Assembly: GCA_033722415.1 (NCBI GenBank) | Contig: JAWVZC010000225.1 | Span: forward strand, 1-7,180 | Direction: 5' to 3' | DNA from: JAMQKA01 sp033722415 | Lineage (GTDB): Bacteria; Bacteroidota; Rhodothermia; Balneolales; Balneolaceae | Length of the DNA: 7,180 nt | Program-made: the position numbers and the translations under genes | Notes under the pieces: model-generated | Seen by the model: the letters and a program-made list of their open reading frames with translations, nothing else | Told to the model about the DNA's origin: nothing | Databases searched by the model: none | Part shown: positions 1-5,739 of the stretch, piece after piece | Position numbering within the stretch: position 1 is the stretch's first letter | Layout of the letters: every line of letters starts with the position of its first letter

Positions 1-348
1 TCCTGTCTCACTACTGGTCTTGTTGATATATTCAACGGCTCCCTTTTTCAACGTTTTAAGTGCAATTTTGGCACCCTCCCGACTATGAAGCGGCAAGATA
101 ATGATCGGCAGGCGGGGAATTTTTTTACGAACTTCCTCAAAAATATCCATCTCTGCTGAATCGGATTGATTTATTCCCATCAACAGTACATCCGGGGACG
201 CTTCCTCGAGCTGGGCGGTTATCTCGGCGTGCTGTTTACCGGCTGCGTTGAAAACAACGGAGAGGTCGTTTGTGTTTTCTACGATATCCGCCAGTCGTGT
301 GCGAAAGGTGGGGTCCGGGTCAATAATAAATAAGTCTATTTTTTTCAT
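1..348 (-). CDS. Response-regulator receiver domain protein, N-terminal fragment, degenerate phosphorylation site
   Basis: The 116 visible residues start at an ATG read from the minus strand; the rest lies beyond the left edge. The fold pattern is that of a CheY-like receiver: a first strand with an acidic end (DLFIIDPDP, residues 5-13), a third strand after SPDV (51-54), a fourth strand (PIIIL, 81-85) and the GAVEYINK segment (103-110) carrying the conserved lysine K110. Key residues are altered. Aligned with CheY, the first acidic residue is kept (D10) but its partner is P11, the phosphoacceptor aspartate is G58, the Thr/Ser of strand four is P86, and the cis-proline after the lysine is T111. 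Phosphorylation in the usual way is therefore unlikely, and the domain may act as a pseudo-receiver. The start of the domain and the GAVEYINK region resemble CheB-type chemotaxis regulators, but the output domain is not visible, so that is a guess. No clear Shine-Dalgarno site precedes the start. It lies downstream of citrate synthase on the same strand, 110 bases away, with no evident functional tie. Confidence 0.75.
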   Translation of the reverse strand, partial: MKKIDLFIIDPDPTFRTRLADIVENTNDLSVVFNAAGKQHAEITAQLEEASPDVLLMGINQSDSAEMDIFEEVRKKIPRLPIIILPLHSREGAKIALKTLKKGAVEYINKTSSETG

Positions 349-378
349 AATGGAAACGGGTCTAAAAGTTCTCGTTTC

Positions 379-406
379 AGGTCATATTGTTGTATACCTC
401 ATATTG
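379..406. repeat. Short direct repeat TCATATTG x2 in the intergenic region, possible operator
   Basis: The octamer TCATATTG occurs at 382-389 and again at 399-406, 17 bases start to start, inside the 110-base stretch between the end of citrate synthase and the start of the receiver gene. The same stretch holds an imperfect inverted repeat: AGGTcATA at 379-386 against TATACCT at 393-399, with one bulged base. It lies roughly 30-60 bases upstream of the receiver gene's start codon, where an operator or promoter could sit. A chance origin is quite possible because the region is AT-rich and short. Confidence 0.25.
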
Positions 407-458
407 GATTTAGGCTTATTGCACAGGTCCGCCCAGTACCCCGCCGGGCTGTGATGAG

Positions 459-1757
459 TCAGTTTCTGTCCTGAATCTCTACATAGTCGCGTTCATTCTC
501 ACCGGTGTATATTTGGCGGGGCCTTGTGATCGGTTGTTGCTCATCCATCATCTCCTTCCAGTTGGCGATCCAGCCCGGCATACGACCAAGGGCAAACATC
601 ACGGTGAACATTTCGGTGGGGATACCCATGGCACGGTAGAGGAGGCCGGAATAATAGTCAACATTGGGATACAGTTTTTTTTCCTTGAAGTAGTCGTCAT
701 CGAGTGCGGCCTCTTCAAGCTGCTTGGCGACATCCAGCAGGGGATCATCAACCTTCAGATCTTCAAGTACCTCATCCGCTGACTCTTTCAGGATAGTCGC
801 TCGCGGATCAAAATTTTTGTAGACCCGGTGGCCGAATCCCATAAGGCGCTGGTCTGTCTGCTTGTCCTTAAATTTTGATACCCATTTGGAGATATTTTGG
901 GCATTTGCCCCCCCATCATCATAGATGTTCTGCAGCATCTCAATGACGGCTTGATTTGCACCTCCGTGGAGGGGACCCCACAACGCCATGATACCCGCCG
1001 AAGCGGCAGCATACAGGTTGGCCCGCGATGAGCCCACTACACGTACGGTAGAAGTAGAACAGTTCTGCTCGTGATCGGCATGCAGTATGAGCAACTTGTT
1101 CAGAGCCCGTACAACTTTCTCGTTGATCTCGTAATCTTCAGTGGGCTTCGCAAACATCATGTACAGTAGGTTAGCACTATAGTTCAGCTTGTTCTGAGGA
1201 TACATTACAGGATGCCCGATGCTGTTCTTGTAGGACCAGGCTGCCAGCGTCGCACTTTTTGCCAGCAACCGTTGGATCGTCAGGTTTACATTGTCTTCAT
1301 CCGTACCGGAATTCAATACTTCAGGATAGAATGAAGAGAGGGCCCCAACCATCGAAGCCAGTACGCCCATCGGGTGAGCCCGCTGCGGGTATCCCTCAAA
1401 AAACTTTTTCATATCCTCGTGAATAAGAGTATGGTGAGTTACGCTGAATCGGAATGAGTCAAGCTGCTCCTGCGCAGGCAGCTCACCATAAATCAGCAGG
1501 TATGCCACTTCCAGGAACGAAGATTTTTCGGCGAGCTGCTCTATGGGATATCCCCGGTATCTGAGCACTCCCTTTTCACCGTTGAGAAAGGTTATTTTGC
1601 TCTTGGTCACGGCGGTGTTTTTCAGACCGTAATCAAGAGTTACATATCCCGTCTCTTTTCGCAGCTTGCTGATGTCCAAAGCCTTCTCATTTTCACTGCC
1701 TGTTACTTCTGGTAATTCTATTGATTTTTCACTTAGCCCTAGTTCTACATTATCCAT
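459..1757 (-). CDS. gltA: Citrate synthase, type II (GltA-like)
   Basis: This complete 432-residue protein condenses acetyl-CoA with oxaloacetate to give citrate and CoA, the entry step of the TCA cycle, in the cytoplasm. Length matches the hexameric GltA type (E. coli, 427 residues) rather than the shorter dimeric form. Family motifs are intact: HADHEQN (226-232), WGPLHGGAN (260-268) with active-site H264, GFGHRVYKNFDPRA (307-320) with H310 and R319, and YPNVDYYSG (363-371) with catalytic D367. R392 in GRMPGW and R412 fit the substrate-binding arginines. The N-terminal ~35 residues are variable, and the IRYRGYP-like segment (VLRYRGYPIEQL, 64-75) is typical of the family. The start is the ATG at 1755-1757, supported by AAAGGGA five bases upstream. 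It is divergent from the nuo operon across 122 bases and may share control with it. No intrinsic terminator is visible after its stop. The identification is secure; the gene symbol rests on similarity to GltA. Confidence 0.97.
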   Translation of the reverse strand: MDNVELGLSEKSIELPEVTGSENEKALDISKLRKETGYVTLDYGLKNTAVTKSKITFLNGEKGVLRYRGYPIEQLAEKSSFLEVAYLLIYGELPAQEQLDSFRFSVTHHTLIHEDMKKFFEGYPQRAHPMGVLASMVGALSSFYPEVLNSGTDEDNVNLTIQRLLAKSATLAAWSYKNSIGHPVMYPQNKLNYSANLLYMMFAKPTEDYEINEKVVRALNKLLILHADHEQNCSTSTVRVVGSSRANLYAAASAGIMALWGPLHGGANQAVIEMLQNIYDDGGANAQNISKWVSKFKDKQTDQRLMGFGHRVYKNFDPRATILKESADEVLEDLKVDDPLLDVAKQLEEAALDDDYFKEKKLYPNVDYYSGLLYRAMGIPTEMFTVMFALGRMPGWIANWKEMMDEQQPITRPRQIYTGENERDYVEIQDRN

Positions 1758-1762
1758 ACTTG

Positions 1763-1769
1763 TCCCTTT
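1763..1769 (-). promoter_or_regulatory. Ribosome-binding site of citrate synthase
   Basis: On the minus strand AAAGGGA sits five bases before the ATG and is preceded by a very A-rich leader (A8 and A5 runs at roughly 1776-1792). It supports the chosen start and is one of the stronger Shine-Dalgarno sites in the window. Confidence 0.55.
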
Positions 1770-1789
1770 ATGAGTTTTTATTGCTTTTT

Positions 1790-1824
1790 TTTGAATTTCT
1801 TTCTAGATGATACAAATAATTTTG
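1790..1824 (+). promoter_or_regulatory. Candidate Bacteroidota-type promoter of the nuo operon
   Basis: TTTG at 1790-1793 is followed after 23 bases by TAATTTTG at 1817-1824, an exact match to the TAnnTTTG -7 element known from Bacteroides and Flavobacterium. The spacing is at the long end of what is described for the TTG / TAnnTTTG pair. Transcription would begin near 1830, giving a leader of about 50 bases before the nuoA ATG at 1880. The area is AT-rich, so a chance match cannot be excluded. No equally good box is visible on the minus strand for citrate synthase; the best there is a weak TTTGAA / TATACC pair at 1833-1860. Confidence 0.4.
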
Positions 1825-1879
1825 GATAAATAGGTATAAATATCATAATTTGGTTTCAAACGGAATAAAGTTGGAAAAA

Positions 1880-2365
1880 ATGATCACAGATTTCGGTTAC
1901 GTTTTACTCTTTTTAACGACTGGCGCCCTCTTTGTGGGACTGGTTCTTTTTATAGCAAAACTTCTCCGTCCTGACCGCCCCAATAAAACAAAACTCTTGA
2001 CGTATGAATGTGGTGAGCTTCCTTTTGGTGATGCGCGCGTTCAGTTCAACAATCGGTTCTACATTATCGGGTTGATGTTTCTGATTTTTGAGGTGGAAAT
2101 TTTGCTGCTTTTCCCCTGGGCAGTGGTGTTCAAGGAGATCGGATGGTTTGCCTACCTGGCTATGTTCGTTTTTGTATTCCTTATTTTTATCGGGTTTATC
2201 TATGAGCTCGGCAAGGGGCAGCTCAAATGGGATATCCCCGCTCCCCGTATCCCTTCATACAGGCAGGGGTTCGGTATTGTAGAGAATGAAGAGATTGAAC
2301 ATGATACCTATAATAGTTCGGTTGTGATGGAACCCGAAGAAGAGGCAACACAGAACATACAGTAA
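1880..2365 (+). CDS. nuoA: NADH-quinone oxidoreductase subunit A
   Basis: Small membrane subunit of complex I at the junction of the membrane arm and the quinone-reducing module. The protein is 161 residues with three membrane segments (about 5-28, 61-82 and 88-110). The loop between the first two carries the family's YECG signature (TYECGELPFG, 41-50) with C44, which lies near the quinone cavity. Segment two has FEVEILLLFPW (70-80), whose E71 and E73 match the conserved acidic pair of NuoA. Family topology puts the C-terminus in the cytoplasm. The tail from about 135 to 161 is acidic (NEEIE, EPEEE) and longer than the minimal subunit. An in-frame TTG at 1850 would add ten residues, but the ATG at 1880 gives the usual short N-terminus before segment one. 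The Shine-Dalgarno match (GGA at 1873-1875) is weak. It is the first gene of the operon; nuoB starts 14 bases after its stop. Confidence 0.93.
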   Translation: MITDFGYVLLFLTTGALFVGLVLFIAKLLRPDRPNKTKLLTYECGELPFGDARVQFNNRFYIIGLMFLIFEVEILLLFPWAVVFKEIGWFAYLAMFVFVFLIFIGFIYELGKGQLKWDIPAPRIPSYRQGFGIVENEEIEHDTYNSSVVMEPEEEATQNIQ

Positions 2366-2379
2366 AGCAGACTATAGAC

Positions 2380-2943
2380 ATGGGACTACTCGATAAAAAA
2401 TACCACGACAGTAACATTATTATAGTTTCCCTGGAGAGTGCGCTCAACTGGGCGAGAAAAAACTCTCTATGGTATGAGCAGTTCGGGCTGGCATGTTGCG
2501 CTATCGAGATGATGGCCACGGCAGCCTCCCGGTATGACTTTGACCGTTTTGGTATTATCCCTCGATCTTCTCCCCGCCAGGCAGATGTCATGATCGTAGC
2601 CGGTACCGTAACTATGAAGATGGCCTCCCGCATCGATCGCCTTTATGAGCAGATGGCAGAGCCCCGATATGTAATCAGCATGGGTTCTTGTTCAAACTGC
2701 GGTGGTCCATACTGGGAGCACGGGTACCATGTTCTGAAAGGGGTGGACAAGGTTATTCCGGTGGATGTATATGTACCGGGTTGCCCGCCCAGACCGGAAG
2801 CGTTGCTAGAGGGGTTTTTAACACTTCAGAAAAAAATTACTGGTGAGAGTATTGTTGAGGAACAGGAGCGGGAACAGGAAGAAAAAGAGGAAAAGGAAAT
2901 AACCTCCACTCAGAAACCGTCGCAGATCCATGAAACAGCCTGA
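2380..2943 (+). CDS. nuoB: NADH-quinone oxidoreductase subunit B (N2 cluster subunit)
   Basis: Peripheral subunit of complex I that holds iron-sulfur cluster N2, the last cluster before quinone. The protein is 187 residues. All four expected ligands are present: the tandem pair C39-C40 in GLACCAIEM, C104 in MGSCSNCGG and C135 in VPGCPPRPE. The arginine-rich stretch FGIIPRSSPRQADV (57-70), next to the quinone site, is also conserved. The conserved fold ends near residue 155 and is followed by a low-complexity tail: 159-173 is almost entirely Glu, Gln, Lys and Arg, then a polar end to 187. In the family this end is variable. The start is the ATG at 2380, giving the standard N-terminus; no strong Shine-Dalgarno site precedes it. 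The last 14 bases overlap the start of nuoC, which suggests coupled translation. Confidence 0.97.
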   Translation: MGLLDKKYHDSNIIIVSLESALNWARKNSLWYEQFGLACCAIEMMATAASRYDFDRFGIIPRSSPRQADVMIVAGTVTMKMASRIDRLYEQMAEPRYVISMGSCSNCGGPYWEHGYHVLKGVDKVIPVDVYVPGCPPRPEALLEGFLTLQKKITGESIVEEQEREQEEKEEKEITSTQKPSQIHETA

Positions 2944-3415
2944 AGAGATATTTGAATACCTGAAACAGGAATTTGGGGAAGAGATCCTGGAGTTCGAGGT
3001 TGGTGATATCGGGGAGCCCTGGATTTTGGTCGAAGCCGCTGCCATCCCTAAAGTGACGAAGTTTCTGCGGGACGACCCGGAGCTGCTATTTGACGTGCTG
3101 ATGTGCCTGAGCGGAGTTCACTATGATAAAGAGGAAGAGCTGGGGGTATCGTACCACGTCCACTCTACAAAACTAAATCACAAGCTGGCACTTAAAACCC
3201 GCGTACCGGTTGATGATCCCCACGTGCCGACGGTAGAATCAGTCTGGAAAACTGCAGACTGGCACGAACGGGAAGCCTGGGATATGGTAGGCGTTGTGTT
3301 TGACGGACATCCCAACCACCGTCGCATTCTCTGTCCCGAAGACTGGGAGGGGCACCCTCTGCGAAAAGATTACGTCAAACAGGAATCTTACCAGGGCATT
3401 ACAACCGGAGAATAA
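2930..3415 (+). CDS. nuoC: NADH-quinone oxidoreductase subunit C (30 kDa subunit)
   Basis: Peripheral arm subunit of complex I that packs against NuoD and has no cofactor. The protein is 161 residues, the usual size of a free-standing NuoC. The family signature is clear: WHEREAWDMVGVVFDGHP (111-128) followed by NHRRILCPEDWEGHPLRKDY (129-148). The N-terminal half carries the conserved FDVLMCLSGVHY segment (54-65). It is a separate gene, not a NuoCD fusion as in E. coli. Its ATG lies inside the end of nuoB (14-base overlap), with no obvious Shine-Dalgarno site, so ribosomes finishing nuoB probably re-start here. The stop is nine bases before the chosen nuoD ATG. Confidence 0.96.
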   Translation: MKQPEEIFEYLKQEFGEEILEFEVGDIGEPWILVEAAAIPKVTKFLRDDPELLFDVLMCLSGVHYDKEEELGVSYHVHSTKLNHKLALKTRVPVDDPHVPTVESVWKTADWHEREAWDMVGVVFDGHPNHRRILCPEDWEGHPLRKDYVKQESYQGITTGE

Positions 3416-3424
3416 CAGTTGTTG

Positions 3425-4594
3425 ATGAATATGGAAATGAAGATGAAGACAAATCCGAAAGAGAAGATCACCAGGGAAACAAAAACCCGGGAGATGACTA
3501 TCAACATGGGTCCGCAGCACCCCTCCACGCACGGTGTGTTGCGCCTTGAGCTGGTGCTTGACGGAGAGCTCGTCCAGCAGGTACGCCCCAATATCGGGTA
3601 CCTGCACCGCTGTTTTGAAAAGTACGCCGAAGAGCTCGGCGATTATGCCAAGGTCATTCCCTACACCGATCGGATGGACTACGTATCTGCAATGCAACAG
3701 GAGCACGGTTATGTGGTAGCCATGGAGCGACTGCTGGAGATTGAAGTCCCCGAGCGAGTCGAGTATATCCGGGTGATCCTGGCTGAACTGCAGCGCATTG
3801 CCAGTCACCTGTTGGGCATCGGGGCCTTTGGGCTTGATCTGGGTGCTTTCACTCCGTTCCTGTACTGCTTTACAGAGCGAGAAAAAATTCTCGACATATT
3901 TGAAAAGTCAAGCGGGGCCCGCCTTCTTTACAACCACATGGCGGTGGGCGGACTTATGAAAGATGTCCATAATGGGTTCAAAAGTGATGTGGCGGATTTT
4001 ATTAAGACATTCCGGCCAAAGATCAAAGAGTTGAACGATCTTCTATCCTATAACAAGATTTTTATCAATCGAACAGCCAATATCGGGGTGTTGCCCAAAG
4101 AAGTGGCGTTGAACTATGCGGCCTCGGGCCCGGTACTGAGGGGGTCAGGCAAGAAGTGGGATATACGCAAGGACGATCCCTATTCTATCTACAACCGCTT
4201 TGATTTTGACATTCCTGTGGGAACCGGTGAGATGGGAACCGTCGGTGACTGCTGGGATCGTTACATGGTTCGTGTACGTGAGCTGGAGCAAAGTCTCCGG
4301 ATCATCGAGCAGGCACTTGAGGATCTGCCCGAGGAGGGCGATGTGACTGAAGCTGTTCCCAAGCGGATACGGCCCAAGGCGGGCGAACTCTATGCACGCA
4401 CGGAAACCCCAAGAGGAGAGCTAGGATATTACATTATAAGTGACAAGTCTGGAGGACCGTACAGGGTGAAAGCACGGGCGCCCAGTTTTGTGCATCTCAG
4501 TATGCTGCCTGCTATCTCGAAGGGAGCCCTTATCGCAGATATGGTTGCGATCGTCGGAAGTATTGATATCGTGCTCGGAGAGGTGGACCGCTAG
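3425..4594 (+). CDS. nuoD: NADH-quinone oxidoreductase subunit D (49 kDa subunit)
   Basis: Subunit of complex I that forms the quinone-binding site together with NuoB. The protein is 389 residues from the chosen ATG. Conserved blocks are MTINMGPQHPSTHGVLRLEL (24-43), GYLHRCFEK (58-66), YTDRMDY (80-86), RVILAELQRIASHL, and near the end GELGYYIISD, YRVKARAPSF and GEVDR. H36 and Y86 align with His38 and Tyr87 of the Thermus subunit, which contact the quinone head group. The first 23 residues are charged and variable. The start is uncertain: ATG codons stand at 3425, 3431, 3437 and 3443, all in frame, with TTG at 3419 and 3422. GGAG at 3407-3410 is eight bases before the TTG at 3419 and 14 before the first ATG, so the TTG start is a real alternative. 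Its stop is followed by 97 non-coding bases before nuoH. Confidence 0.96.
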   Translation: MNMEMKMKTNPKEKITRETKTREMTINMGPQHPSTHGVLRLELVLDGELVQQVRPNIGYLHRCFEKYAEELGDYAKVIPYTDRMDYVSAMQQEHGYVVAMERLLEIEVPERVEYIRVILAELQRIASHLLGIGAFGLDLGAFTPFLYCFTEREKILDIFEKSSGARLLYNHMAVGGLMKDVHNGFKSDVADFIKTFRPKIKELNDLLSYNKIFINRTANIGVLPKEVALNYAASGPVLRGSGKKWDIRKDDPYSIYNRFDFDIPVGTGEMGTVGDCWDRYMVRVRELEQSLRIIEQALEDLPEEGDVTEAVPKRIRPKAGELYARTETPRGELGYYIISDKSGGPYRVKARAPSFVHLSMLPAISKGALIADMVAIVGSIDIVLGEVDR

Positions 4595-4691
4595 AGGCAG
4601 ACCTTGTGTAAGCAAGTTGTACAGTAGTTCTGTAGTGGAGGAAGATTATCGGATTTAAATATTAGATAATAATGTCTAAAACTATAATTAA
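4595..4691 (+). other. nuoD-nuoH gap lacking nuoE, nuoF and nuoG
   Basis: This is the only sizeable gap in the operon. It holds no gene of normal length. It contains a five-base stem-loop (TACAG, TAGTT loop, CTGTA, 4620-4634), then GGAGGAAG at 4637-4644, a strong Shine-Dalgarno match with no ATG, GTG or TTG at a usable distance downstream. An AT-rich stretch follows, including TATAAT at 4683-4688, too close to the nuoH ATG to act as its promoter. An eleven-codon frame starts at 4672. There is no T-run after the hairpin, so it is not an intrinsic terminator, and read-through from nuoD into nuoH is the simplest reading. Confidence 0.5.
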
Positions 4692-5720
4692 ATGGTTGAG
4701 TATCTAGGAAATATTCCAACGGCCCTGGCCATAACGATTCATGCATTCATACCATTGACCATCATTTTGGTATACGCACTTGTTGCCATCTGGGGCGAGC
4801 GGAAAATCGCCGGATTTATCCAGGACCGCCTCGGGCCGATGCGGGTGGGAGGATGGCATGGCTGGGCACAATCAATAGCTGATCTTCTCAAGCTGTTGCA
4901 AAAAGAGGATATCATCCCAAAAGATGCCAGCAGGTTCCTGTTTAAGTTTGCCCCCTTTATGATGTTTGCCGCTTCATACGCTGCATTTGCCGTGATTCCA
5001 TTCAGTAGTGCTTATATAGGAAGTATGGTTAACATCGGGGTATTCTACCTGCTGGCGGTCACCTCGCTGCTTACACTGAGTGTGATTATGGCGGGCTGGG
5101 CTTCCAACAACAAATGGTCGCTGCTGGGCGCAATGCGGAGCGCAGCTCAGATGGTGAGCTATGAGGTGCCGACAATCGCAACGGTGCTCACGGTGATCGT
5201 AGCCGCTGGCACCCTGAACCTGATGACGGTCACCGAGCTCCAGTCTGGCAACAAAGTGCTCGGCTTCCTGCCCAACTGGTTTATCTTCCAGAATCCATTT
5301 CTCATCGTGGCATTCGGCATCTTTTTTATCTCCATCCTGGTGGAATCGCACCGGGTACCGTTCGACCTCCCCGAGTCTGAGTCCGAACTGGTCGCCGGAT
5401 ACCAGACCGAGTTTTCCGGGATGCGCTGGGCAATGTTTATGCTTTCGGAATACGCCGACATGCTCTTGCTGTCACTGCTGGGTGTGGTTCTCTTTCTTGG
5501 CGGGTGGAACAGCCCGTTCGGATCGTTTATGTCGGGTCCGCTCTGGGGGTTCTTCTGGTTTATGTTGAAGGGATTGCTGCTGGTATTTGTAATGATGTGG
5601 ATACGCTGGACGCTGCCGCGCTACCGGGTTGACCAGCTGATGCATATTTGCTGGAGTATCCTGATCCCGGCTTCATTCATCAATTTGATGCTGGTGGCGC
5701 TGTGGGAAATGATCTTTTAA
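4692..5720 (+). CDS. nuoH: NADH-quinone oxidoreductase subunit H
   Basis: Membrane subunit of complex I that joins the membrane arm to the quinone module and lines the quinone entry channel. The protein is 342 residues with eight predicted membrane segments (roughly 13-34, 83-103, 114-135, 158-178, 203-217, 246-270, 284-306 and 319-339). Signatures are WGERKIAGFIQDRLGPMRVG (34-53) and the cytoplasmic loop VESHRVPFDLPESESELVAG (217-236), whose acidic residues form part of the charged channel near the quinone site. SYEVP (156-160) carries E158, a conserved membrane glutamate. The ATG at 4692 gives the standard short N-terminus. No Shine-Dalgarno site stands directly in front of it; the nearest good one is about 48 bases upstream. 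It is followed by nuoI after 19 bases. Confidence 0.97.
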   Translation: MVEYLGNIPTALAITIHAFIPLTIILVYALVAIWGERKIAGFIQDRLGPMRVGGWHGWAQSIADLLKLLQKEDIIPKDASRFLFKFAPFMMFAASYAAFAVIPFSSAYIGSMVNIGVFYLLAVTSLLTLSVIMAGWASNNKWSLLGAMRSAAQMVSYEVPTIATVLTVIVAAGTLNLMTVTELQSGNKVLGFLPNWFIFQNPFLIVAFGIFFISILVESHRVPFDLPESESELVAGYQTEFSGMRWAMFMLSEYADMLLLSLLGVVLFLGGWNSPFGSFMSGPLWGFFWFMLKGLLLVFVMMWIRWTLPRYRVDQLMHICWSILIPASFINLMLVALWEMIF

Positions 5721-5726
5721 ATAATT

Positions 5727-5730
5727 GGAG
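5727..5730 (+). promoter_or_regulatory. Ribosome-binding site that sets the nuoI start
   Basis: GGAG (within TTGGAG) ends nine bases before the ATG at 5740. It argues against the in-frame TTG at 5725, which overlaps the site itself and would add five residues. Confidence 0.6.
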
Positions 5731-5739
5731 TTCAGAACA

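Noticed and set aside
248..454. Plus-strand open frame of 68 codons
   Set aside because: Most of it is antisense to the receiver gene, whose protein makes clear family sense; the product here shows no recognisable pattern.
421..455. GC-rich inverted repeat after the citrate synthase stop (ACAG ... CTGT with CCCGCCGGG inside) as a terminator
   Set aside because: The outer stem is four pairs, then mismatches; the inner palindrome leaves a one-base loop; no T-run follows on the minus strand.
1850..1879. TTG at 1850 as the nuoA start
   Set aside because: It would add ten polar residues before the first membrane segment, unlike the family, and has no Shine-Dalgarno site; the ATG at 1880 fits better.
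3239..3808. Long minus-strand open frame of 189 codons across nuoC and nuoD
   Set aside because: It is antisense to strongly conserved NuoC and NuoD segments and its product resembles no family; it is a codon-usage shadow.
4683..4688. TATAAT as a -10 box for an internal nuoH promoter
   Set aside because: It ends three bases before the ATG, so transcription would begin inside the start codon region, and no matching -35 element is present.
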